Below, piece after piece: positions 1-9,363 of a DNA stretch of 64,000 nt; positions within the stretch are counted from its first letter, which is position 1, and the number at the start of each line of letters is the position of its first letter. Below the pieces are notes generated by a model. It saw nothing but the letters and a program-made list of their open reading frames with translations, was not told the origin of the DNA and made no database searches. The position numbers were made by a program, and so were the translations under genes. Source of the stretch: Brachionus manjavacas (Eukaryota > Rotifera > Eurotatoria > Ploima > Brachionidae); contig JAHQIY010000020.1 in the NCBI GenBank assembly GCA_019054805.1, positions 558,001 through 622,000 of the forward strand. Direction: 5' to 3'.

Positions 1-217
1 ATAAAAATCTTGTCAAGTTTTGTCGAATATACAGTGGTGATTTGATAACAATATTTTACGAAAAATTACGTAAAATATCGTTAATTAACAAAATTCTACC
101 ACATTTTAGGTAAATTAACGTAAAATCCGAAAAGTGAGAAAGAGATATTTTACGAAAAACTGCGTAAATTTTCAGGATTTTGAGATAATTTTGGTAAAAA
201 TTTGGTAAAATTCAAAA

Positions 218-371
218 TTTTTGAAAAGATGCCTTTTTTTTCGAAAAATCGAAAATTTAAAATAGTTTTTTTTATCATAAATTGGTTAAAAAAATAGTTT
301 TTTTTAAATTGTTATAAAAAAAAACTATTTTAAATTTTCGATTTTTCGAAAAAAAAGGCATCTTTTCAAAA
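218..371. repeat. AT-rich hairpin (foldback) repeat
   Basis: Two nearly perfect inverted arms of about 55 bp (roughly 219-274 and 314-370) are separated by about 40 bp. Each arm carries the core GATGCC followed by a T run and CGAAAAATCG. This is probably a short foldback or MITE remnant next to the LINE fragment that follows. Confidence 0.75.
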
Positions 372-372
372 T

Positions 373-610
373 ATTATACAGAGAAGGTTTTGAATCAAGA
401 TTTATCGAATATCCAACTCCATTGTGTAGTTGTTACCTTACAATTTCTTCTTTTATTCCTGACCTATCAAGTTTTTTATATTCTTTCATTTCTTAACCTT
501 GATTTATCCTTTTTTTCTTTTTATTTTGTTTTATCTTATTTAACTTAGTTTTTAATTTGATTTTTTTAATGTTTTTTTATTCTGAAAGAGCATTAGGGTT
601 ATGTCTAAAA
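373..610 (+). mobile_element. LINE 3'-end fragment (family A)
   Basis: Bases 373-475 match, on the opposite strand, the C-terminal coding end of the LINE at 36530-36620; the shared peptide contains a Tyr-Pro-Thr-Pro-Leu-Cys-type segment. A T-rich 3' UTR follows and ends in a TTCTGAAAGAGC motif like the tail at about 36300. Only the 3' end is present, as expected for a 5'-truncated retrotransposed copy. Confidence 0.7.
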
Positions 611-2122
611 CTTACACCCATTAAGATTGCGAAAAAACAACACCAGGTGTAAATTGCCAAAATTTTTACAAAATTTTAAATCTATTTTGTTGCATTTATT
701 CCTAATTATCTGAATTTTACTGTGCCCTCATTTCCACCTAAAAAAAAATTTCATCGCCTTGAAATTTCGAATGAAAAAAAAAACAACACAAACTACCCAA
801 AAACACCGTCATAACTTTCCAGAAACACTTCCAAGCTGATTATATTTTTGAATAGAGCATAAAAATGTTTACTAGAAAGTTTAGTTTTTTTTAAATTAAA
901 TAATATGGTTTTCCATTAAAAATCGAAAAAACAACTTTTTTTGTTCTTCGACAATGCACCGTGATTTTTTTGTCTTTTTCCATGTTTTTTGCACAATATA
1001 AAATTGCCATTGTAAATAATAGATCCTGAGAAATCTGAAAAATAAAATCAGATTTCTTCTATCTGAATTAGTCTTAAAAGTAAATGTTTGCTCTTTTTTT
1101 GATTTTGTTAAATGTTTATAACACCTCTTCATTAGTCTTTTAAATCGAATACGTGGAAAAAGTTAAAAACAAATTTTTCATTTTCCTCATTAATTACTTA
1201 TTTTTGAAAAAATTAAAAAATGAAGCCATTTTAAATAAAGCATTAGTTGAATATTAAGCCATTTGTTATCCACTCCTAACTTTTAACACCATTGGTAGAT
1301 TTCTTCAAAGCTCCTTCAAAGGACACGCTGAATGAGAATGAGTGCTACGTTCTCATTCTTAAAACGGAATGAATTAAAACATATAAAAATAAAAAAACTT
1401 AGAAAATTAAAAAATAGAAAAATTCATCAATTTTTTAAAAAATTATAAAAAAATAAAAAAAAAAGAAATTTATCAAACAATCAATTAGTTATCAATTTAA
1501 AAGCATTTTTTTTCCATGTTTTTGATTATTTACGTTTTCTAGTTAAGATAATTTCTTAGTTTTTTTGTAATTCTATGTTTTGCTACACAACCGCCTTTCC
1601 ATTTATTTTTAGGGCGCCGACGTTTAATATCAAAATATTCGAGAAACTTTTTTTCAAATATTTTGATATTAAACACAAGTCTTAGGATATTGAAAGTGGT
1701 CAAACCACTTGTGCCAAAAGATGTTTTTATTTTGTAATTTTCGCTTTTCTAAAAGATTATTTTAAAAGGCATTGCAAATTTTAATGCAAAAATTCCCATA
1801 CAAAATTTAAATCTCTGATATAAAAATATGAAATGCAGATTTTTCTGCAAGTTTTAAAAGGTAAGACATCATTTTACAGTCCAGTTAAAAGAAAAAATTC
1901 AAAGAAATATTTGCCAATAAATTAATTTTTTCTAAACAAATTCCATGTTAAAATTGGAGATGAAATTAAATTTAGAATAGATCAGAGACAATAAATAAAT
2001 AAATTATTTTTATTATTATTTATAAACAATATTTAAAATCGATTTGGCAAAAAAGACTTTCCAATGAAATTTTAAAATTCCAATTTGATTTAAATTAATG
2101 CAGAAATTTATTTCCAAAAGCC
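611..2122. other. AT-rich intergenic DNA, no gene seen
   Basis: Homopolymer-rich sequence with stops in all frames. The only structure noted is the hairpin at 1622-1674. The short ORF antisense to 896-1132 has low-complexity composition and no domain. Confidence 0.6.
1622..1674. repeat. Perfect 18-bp hairpin
   Basis: Arm GTTTAATATCAAAATATT at 1622-1639 pairs perfectly with 1657-1674 across a 17-base loop. It could be the terminus of a small inverted-repeat element; no function can be assigned. Confidence 0.8.
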
Positions 2123-2193
2123 CAAAATGGTGACTTAGCAAGTGGATCAGGCGATCGTACCATTAAATGAATTTAACTTGTGGAAAAGTAAAA
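2123..2193 (+). pseudogene. WD40-repeat remnant
   Basis: Bases 2123-2167 translate to a stretch containing GDLASGSGDRTIK, the typical end of a WD40 blade. After a 2-base frame slip where the conserved Trp codon would be, 2170-2193 reads NLTCGKVK, resembling the start of the next strand. There is no surrounding open frame, so this is a fragment of a degenerate WD40 gene or captured exon. Confidence 0.4.
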
Positions 2194-2648
2194 TAACCAA
2201 GTTCTTTTTATTTAGATATCATAAATCATTTTGGGAAATTTTTGATCTACAAAAAGATTAATAACAGATTTATAATTATTTGAGTTTCTTTTAGACCTAA
2301 AAATAGGAGACGATTTACTAAGGAAATTGGATGCAAAAGAAGGGAAGTGGAGTTTAATAAAAGATAGCAGAGATCATTTTAGTAATTGCAATTTAACACT
2401 TGATTTTTTCTTCTAATTGCACATGTCTAATGTTTTACACACTGTTAAATACTAACGACTTATTAAGCGCATGAGATCATAGTATTGCACTGTGAAACTA
2501 TAGACACTTACGATGAAAGGGGTCGTAGTTGTAGTTATTGAGAGAACTACAACATACCTTCCCTCCAAAAGACAAGATAAACAAAACAAATTAAAAAAAC
2601 AAAAACAAAAATAAATAAAAACAAACAGAATTTTCTTATCTGAACGGC

Positions 2649-3060
2649 TCATAAATTTCTAAAACTTCTTGTAGGCTCTTCACGGTGTCCTCCAGTTGAC
2701 GGATGGTCTTCTTGGCCTTGTCGAGCCTTAGACCTTTGTGCAGCTCCTGACTCAATGTCGTTCAGCTTGGCCAGGAGTTTCCGACCTTCAAACGTAAGGC
2801 TGTTTATAAATTCAACCGCTCCACCATGTCGGTCCGTCTTTTCCATACGATAGAACGCGATGTACGTTGTTCAATCGTGGTCTCTGCACATCTCTGGGAC
2901 TTTCAGGTTTTTGACAAGTCCCAGTCTATTGTCAAAACCATTGCGTTTATAATCTCCTTATAAAAAAAGATTTCCAAGCATTCGGCGGTTTCTTTCGGTG
3001 TCCTTCTAGAACCGTGATATTTTGGATGTACTTATAAAAGATCAGGTTGGTTTTTGCCAT
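2649..3060 (-). pseudogene. Unassigned ORF remnant 3' of gypsy integrase
   Basis: Between the integrase end and the LTR-like start, the minus strand has coding-like sequence in shifting frames. It starts near 3060 with a MAKTNL peptide and continues as a 65-codon frame (2846-2649) with MEKTDRHGG near its start. Its position matches that of a third ORF or a C-terminal pol extension in some gypsy elements, but there is no recognisable motif. Confidence 0.35.
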
Positions 3061-3247
3061 TAAATTTTAATAGTGTTTGTTTCTTTTGTTTCTTTTTAAC
3101 CATGTAAAAGACCCTTTTGCAATTTCGGATGAACCGTTAATACGTAGTCTCCAATGTTGTACTCAAATTTCTAGACCTTCTGTCATGATTAAATTTTACT
3201 TTGTGTATTCAACAATTTATATTCTTTGTCGCCATTTGGTAACACTT

Positions 3248-4046
3248 TTACAGTTTCATTTTAAGCTCTTGAAGATTGTTGGTAGCCACTGCTGGAAGAT
3301 TTTTTTCGGCTATTTCATCATAGTCTTCCAATACTTTTACCTCACCGTGCTCATTCACTATTTTATACTCAGTTAAAATCTTTTCTCTTTCAAGTAGGTC
3401 AGTGGGTGGTATAATTAGGTCTATTAGAATTTTAGGCCTTCGACCGAACATCATTTCAAAAGGTGCTTGACCAGTTGCAATATGTCTACTAGTATTGTAA
3501 GCATATGCCAGTTTATTTAAGTTTAGGTCCCAACTCATTTGGTCGTCATAAAAGAATGCTGCAATCTTCTTAACTGTTTATCCTGTGATTTCAGTTTGAC
3601 TATCACATTATGGGTGAAAAGGAGTTGTTTTTAACTTCCGTATGTCTAGATACTCATAAACCAGATCTAAAAGCTTTTATTGATATTATTTCCCCCCGTC
3701 TGATAATTTTGATTACGGGATTCTATATCTACAGCACCATTTATCCACTTTATTATTTGCAACTGGCGGGTTTTTACTGCTCTTCAGTGCATGAATTTGT
3801 ATCAACTTTGTATTGGAGATCTACTTTGACTTGGAGATACTTGTTACCACGGTGAGTTACATGGAATAGTCCTGCCAAATCTGTGGAAATCACTTGATTT
3901 GGACGACATGTTGTTAAGGAGATCAACTCAGCATGTCGCGCTGGATGAGTGAGCTTGATGTTTTGGCACACATCATAACATTTGACACATGTTATGATGT
4001 CGTCTTTTAAAAATGGTCTGTAAAATCTATCGGTTATTTTTGACAT
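3248..4046 (-). pseudogene. Gypsy integrase remnant (H2C2 plus core)
   Basis: Minus-strand frame 4046-3774 has an H2C2-like region with CVKCYDVC and a following STDLAG motif (the first catalytic Asp of the integrase core). Frame 3538-3248 carries NTSRHIATGQAPFEMMFGR, the hallmark of the end of gypsy integrase cores. The frames are separated by stops around 3540-3770, so no functional integrase is encoded. The H2C2 part is repeated in every array unit; the core part occurs only here, outside the array. Confidence 0.8.
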
Positions 4047-4199
4047 TGTCTTTGATTTACCTAAATGACCATTATAAATTGTGCTATGGGCTTGATTGAC
4101 AATTTCCTACACTATTTGCGTAAAATTATTGTACTTTTTGTAAAGTATACGACGTGTTGGATTCTTAAAAATTGAGATTTTAGGTTTCTCGAATCCATT

Positions 4200-4985
4200 T
4201 TCCAGGATAAGTCCTTTTATCAACTGGATATTTTCATCCTTCTCTTGTTCTTCTTTAAGGCTCTCAAATTCATTCTTGATAGAAGAACTTGGGTTCAGAG
4301 CTATTCAATCGGCGTTTGTTATTTCACCCTCCGAATTAGAGCTGCAGATTGTAGTCCGTGTTGCATTATCTATGCTATTTTCATTCTCACTATCCACAGA
4401 TGAAGAAACTTCACCGTGAATTTCCTCAATACTTGCTACCAGATTGTCGTGATAATCGTAGTTTTATCAGCATAGTTATTTTCTGCTGGCAATCTTGATA
4501 ACATGTCGGCTACGACGTTTTCTCGACCCGGCTTCTAGACAATTTCAATGCTTAACTTCAATATCCAACGTTCTACTATGGAATCATATTTGTCTTTTTT
4601 TATAAAGTCAAAGGTAAATGATCTGTTTGGACTTTGAAAGGTCTGCCATAAAGAAATTCTAAAATCAAAAATGCTCTCAACTGCACTGAGAAGATCCTTT
4701 TCCACTGGAGCATATTTCTTTGAGATTTTTTAATATTTCGGCTAATTAGCCTAGGAAACCTGTCAAATTCTAGTTCGAGGACTGCACCGTAACCTTAGTC
4801 ACATGCGTCTTTTCTTAAAATCATTTGACGTTCGAAATTGGGTAAAGCCAACACAAGTTCACTGCTAAGGATGCCTTTTAGTCCCTCAAAATGTTCATCG
4901 GCTCTCTTGTTCCAAATTAAGTGTACTTTCTTTCAATCGACTGCGCCATTTCATTTTCGACAGCTCTTAAATACACTTTTTAAAT
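4200..4985 (-). pseudogene. Gypsy RT/RNase H remnant (repeated in all units)
   Basis: On the minus strand 4980-4500 encodes, with stops and slips, an RT-to-RNase H junction with ALPNFERQMILRKDACD, a TDHLPLTF-like segment and then KPGRENVVADMLSRLP, a classic end of gypsy RNase H. This is followed by a linker and the H2C2 domain at 4046-3900. Equivalent blocks follow each of 6640, 9364, 12102 and 14841. Confidence 0.75.
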
Positions 4986-4989
4986 CTTG

Positions 4990-5010
4990 ATATATATATA
5001 TATATATATA
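4990..5010. repeat. (TA)n microsatellite
   Basis: An uninterrupted TA tract marks the junction between the gypsy fragment and the next segment of the unit. It recurs near 7730, 10457, 13195 and 15934. The apparent ORF starting with Ile-Tyr repeats simply reads through it. Confidence 0.9.
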
Positions 5011-5700
5011 ACATTAATTGGCTCTATTACTGATTATAGTCTTTTCATTCCTTTTCTAATCTCAAAGATCAACCTCACTAGGCTTCAAGTTCACCAAAAA
5101 ATTTCAATTGAGTATAGTTATAATTTTCCACAAGATACTTTATCGGATGTCCTGGTAAATTTCTTTGATGACATTAGAACATAATAGCACTGAAGTTCGT
5201 CTAAATAAACAATTGATATCATATCTAAAAATAGAGTTTTGTTCAAAAATACACTAATTATTGAATTGATCAAAGACTGTATCAGTGCTTTTGTTAAAAG
5301 CTCGAGACCCTGTAAGAAAAAAAACCCATCATGTAATTTATGGAATGAATTCAGTGAATGTTCAACGATAAGGGATTATTTCTCTGATTTTAAATCTTTT
5401 AAATTTTTAATTTTTTTTATTTTTACACTAAAATTGAAAAAAAAAACGATTTTCCAGTAATTTACTAACTTATTCTTTTTTGTATTTTATTTATCAAAAA
5501 TTTTTATGTTTACTTTTATCACTTAAAAATTCTATGTTTTACTTATCTAATGGCAGAAGGGGTTTTTCAGAGCTCAGAGCCATTTCAAGTTTAAATTAAA
5601 AAAAAAACAATTAAAAAAAAAATGTTGATAAATCAGTTTTGTTTTGGTTTGAACAAGTTCAAAAAAAAAAAATGTGATATTGAGTGGCAATGATATTCAG
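5011..5700 (+). other. Unidentified ORF-like segment of array unit
   Basis: Plus-strand open stretches (to 5184, and 5239-5460) recur in the units; unit 3 lost the first by a 2-base deletion near 10565. The peptides contain IEYSYNFPQDTLSDVL and SSRPCKKKNPSCNLWNEF. No family is recognised. The neighbouring pogo remnant suggests this could be transposon sequence, but the second stretch also vaguely resembles the linker regions of LINE ORF2. Upstream frames use TTG starts and runs of A/T, so translation is unlikely. Confidence 0.4.
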
Positions 5701-5707
5701 CTCCTAG

Positions 5708-6187
5708 TGGATTTCGAACGTTTTACCCGATTTGAAAAAATATTATACCGTCGAAGATAAATTGAACGTCAACGAAAACGCCCTTTTTTAAAAAACTTTG
5801 CCCAACAAAATAAACGTGTACATGAAAATGAAAGCCGACAATGTTAAAGTTTCAAAAGAGCGAGTTTCGATTTTTTTTACTTGCAATATGTCAGATACAG
5901 AAAAATTAAAATCTCTATAATTAATGATCTAAAATAATTTTTTTGAATAAAAAGGAAGATTATTCAAGCATCGCTGACTATTTATTAAATATTGAAAATA
6001 TTGTAATTGAAAAATGCAATACAAAACAAACATCTATTTCTGATTTTTTCAAAAAATTTTTATTTTGTTAACCATTTGTTTATTTTTGTTAAATAAAATT
6101 TTAGAAAACAAAAATCTTTATTCCCATCGTTTTTAATGGGATTTCGATATAACGAGCAGGATAATTTTCGCCCGACTTCCTCGACTG
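5708..6187 (+). mobile_element. Pogo/Tigger-type DNA transposon remnant with 3' terminus
   Basis: Frame 5708-5933 starts WISNVLPDLKKYYTVED and runs through LPNK to SKERVSIFF and EKLKSL, the order seen around the first catalytic Asp of pogo/Tigger DDE transposases; here the Asp position reads Asn (NVNENALF). One in-frame TAA lies inside. The middle of the DDE domain is deleted. A second open frame to about 6066 ends with QTSISDFFKK (6027-6056), like the C-terminal PCNA-binding motif reported for pogo-type transposases. GATATAACGA near 6147 and a terminal ACTG at 6184-6187, followed by TA, mark the 3' inverted-repeat end. Equivalent ends occur at 8909, 11649, 14385 and 17127. No matching 5' terminus was found. 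Confidence 0.75.
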
Positions 6188-6300
6188 TATACTAATTAAA
6201 GAGCACTAATTACTGAGCCTTGAGGGACACCTGCAATTATTTGGTATTCTTCACTGAAGGAGTCATACAGATTAAATATCCTAGAGTCTAGAAAGGAAAT
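6188..6300 (-). mobile_element. LINE RT fragment (family A) next to pogo end
   Basis: From TATACTAA onward the sequence matches the LINE at about 37318-37445, covering the region of the VPQGSVISPLLF reverse-transcriptase motif on the minus strand. The match begins exactly at the TA following the pogo terminus, as expected if pogo had inserted at a TA in a LINE copy. Homology fades after about 6300. It recurs in every array unit. Confidence 0.75.
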
Positions 6301-6639
6301 AAAATACACTCAGATGATAGATGACAATCAAAATTTCGCTTATTGCTTTGAAATGAGGTTTTATATTATTCAAAATTTTTTGTTTTTATTTTCAAGTATA
6401 ATTGTTTATGCTTTATTTGTTTTGCTGCCGATAAATAAAAAATGAATCTATTTTAATTATATTTGAGTTTATTAATTTTGTAATTGTTAAATTAAAAATA
6501 ACCTTATTTTCAATATTTTTTTTTTAACTAATAATTTTTGTTTTTTATTTATATTATACACGTTTAAAAATTATTAAATCTAAAGGTTTAAAAAAATTCC
6601 AATAATATAAAAAATCTTTTTGAGAAAATTTAATTTTAG
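6301..6639. other. AT-rich tail of array unit
   Basis: Sequence with no coding signal. A GCTGCCGATAAATAAAAAATG stretch near 6424 resembles LINE 3' tails elsewhere in the window (a short hairpin followed by AAAT repeats). The unit ends with TTTAATTTTAG before the next copy. Confidence 0.5.
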
Positions 6640-9363
6640 ATTTGGACGACATGTTGTTAAGGAGATCAACTCAGCATGTCGCGCTGGATGAGTGAGCTTG
6701 ATGTTTTGGCACACATCATAACATTTGACACATGTTATGATGTCGTCTTTTAAAAATGGTCTGTAAAATCTATCGGTTATTTTTGACATTGTCTTTGATT
6801 TACCTAAATGACCATTATAAATTGTGCTATGGGCTTGATTGACAATTTCCTACACTATTTGCGTAAAATTATTGTACTTTTTGTAAAGTATACGACGTGT
6901 TGGATTCTTAAAAATTGAGATTTTAGGTTTCTCGAATCCATTTTCCAGGATAAGTCCTTTTATCAACTGGATATTTTCATCCTTCTCTTGTTCTTCTTTA
7001 AGGCTCTCAAATTCATTCTTGATAGAAGAACTTGGGTTCAGAGCTATTCAATCGGCGTTTGTTATTTCACCCTCCGAATTAGAGCTGCAGATTGTAGTCC
7101 GTGTTGCATTATCTATGCTATTTTCATTCTCACTATCCACAGATGAAGAAACTTCACCGTGAATTTCCTCAATACTTGCTACCAGATTGTCGTGATAATC
7201 GTAGTTTTATCAGCATAGTTATTTTCTGCTGGCAATCTTGATAACATGTCGGCTACGACGTTTTCTCGACCCGGCTTCTAGACAATTTCAATGCTTAACT
7301 TCAATATCCAACGTTCTACTATGGAATCATATTTGTCTTTTTATAAAGTCAAAGGTAAATGATCTGTTTGGACTTTGAAAGGTCTGCCATAAAGAAATTC
7401 TAAAATCAAAAATGCTCTCAACTGCACTGAGAAGATCCTTTTCCACTGGAGCATATTTCTTTGAGATTTTTAATATTTCGGCTAATTAGCCTAGGAAACC
7501 TGTCAAATTCTAGTTCGAGGACTGCACCGTAACCTTAGTCACATGCGTCTTTTCTTAAAATCATTTGACGTTCGAAATTGGGTAAAGCCAACACAAGTTC
7601 ACTGCTAAGGATGCCTTTTAGTCCCTCAAAATGTTCATCGGCTCTCTTGTTCCAAATTAAGTGTACTTTCTTTCAATCGACTGCGCCATTTCATTTTCGA
7701 CAGCTCTTAAATACACTTTTTAAATCTTGATATATATATATATATATATAACATTAATTGGCTCTATTACTGATTATAGTCTTTTCATTCCTTTTCTAAT
7801 CTCAAAGATCAACCTCACTAGGCTTCAAGTTCACCAAAAAATTTCAATTGAGTATAGTTATAATTTTCCACAAGATACTTTATCGGATGTCCTGGTAAAT
7901 TTCTTTGATGACATTAGAACATAATAGCACTGAAGTTCGTCTAAATAAACAATTGATATCATATCTAAAAATAGAGTTTTGTTCAAAAATACACTAATTA
8001 TTGAATTGATCAAAGACTGTATCAGTGCTTTTGTTAAAAGCTCGAGACCCTGTAAGAAAAAAAACCCATCATGTAATTTATGGAATGAATTCAGTGAATG
8101 TTCAACGATAAGGGATTATTTCTCTGATTTAAAATATTTCAAATTTTTTATTTTTACACTAAAATTGAAAAAAAAAACGATTTTCCAGTAATTTACTAAC
8201 TTATTCTTTTTTGTATTTTATTTATCAAAAATTTTTATGTTTACTTTTATCACTTAAAAATTCTATGTTTTACTTATCTAATGGCAGAAGGGGTTTTTCA
8301 GAGCTCAGAGCCATTTCAAGTTTAAATTAAAAAAAAAACAATTAAAAAAATGTTGATAAATCAGTTTTGTTTTGGTTTGAACAAGTTCAAAAAAAAAATG
8401 TGATATTGAGTGGCAATGATATTCAGCTCCTAGTGGATTTCGAACGTTTTACCCGATTTGAAAAAATATTATACCGTCGAAGATAAATTGAACGTCAACG
8501 AAAACGCCCTTTTTTAAAAAACTTTGCCCAACAAAATAAACGTGTACATGAAAATGAAAGCCGACAATGTTAAAGTTTCAAAAGAGCGAGTTTCGATTTT
8601 TTTACTTGCAATATGTCAGATACAGAAAAATTAAAATCTCTATAATTAATGATCTAAAATAATTTTTTTGAATAAAAAGGAAGATTATTCAAGCATCGCT
8701 GACTATTTATTAAATATTGAAAATATTGTAATTGAAAAATGCAATACAAAACAAACATCTATTTCTGATTTTTTCAAAAAATTTTTATTTTGTTAACCAT
8801 TTGTTTATTTTTGTTAAATAAAATTTTAGAAAACAAAAATCTTTATTCCCATCGTTTTTAATGGGATTTCGATATAACGAGCAGGATAATTTTCGCCCGA
8901 CTTCCTCGACTGTATACTAATTAAAGAGCACTAATTACTGAGCCTTGAGGGACACCTGCAATTATTTGGTATTCTTCACTGAAGGAGTCATACAGATTAA
9001 ATATCCTAGAGTCTAGAAAGGAAATAAAATACACTCAGATGATAGATGACAATCAAAATTTCGCTTATTGCTTTGAAATGAGGTTTTATATTATTCAAAA
9101 TTTTTTGTTTTTATTTTCAAGTATAATTGTTTATGCTTTATTTGTTTTGCTGCCGATAAATAAAAAATGAATCTATTTTAATTATATTTGAGTTTATTAA
9201 TTTTGTAATTGTTAAATTAAAAATAACCTTATTTTCAATATTTTTTTTTTAACTAATAATTTTTGTTTTTTATTTATATTATACACGTTTAAAAATTATT
9301 AAATCTAAAGGTTTAAAAAAATTCCAATAATATAAAAATCTTTTTGAGAAAATTTAATTTTAG
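6640..9363. repeat. Array unit 2 (2724 bp)
   Basis: Second copy, the shortest. It differs from unit 1 by shortened T and A runs (for example near 7338 and 8350) and a small substitution/deletion cluster near 8130-8150 that changes the end of the second short ORF. Confidence 0.95.

Larger units (their letters stand above)
2547..4985 (-). mobile_element. Decayed Ty3/gypsy-type retrotransposon copy
   Basis: Reading on the minus strand from 4985 down to 2547 gives the order reverse transcriptase/RNase H end, H2C2 zinc-binding domain, integrase core, an unassigned ORF, then a polypurine-like tract (GGAGGGAAGG, about 2558-2567) followed by TGTTGTAG (2554-2547), the expected start of a 3' LTR. This order is that of Ty3/gypsy pol. 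Stops and frameshifts interrupt every part. The outer end of the LTR and the upstream gag/protease/RT half were not found. The segment from 3897 upward is also unit 1 of the tandem array. Confidence 0.7.
3897..6639. repeat. Array unit 1 (2743 bp)
   Basis: First unit, continuous on its left with the original gypsy integrase reading frame, so it probably keeps the ancestral arrangement. Sub-structures are described for this unit and recur in the others. Confidence 0.95.

Noticed and set aside
4987..5184. 65-codon ORF repeated in the array as a candidate gene
   Set aside because: Starts at TTG in a TA microsatellite, is destroyed by small indels in unit 3, and has no recognisable domain; kept only as an unidentified segment.
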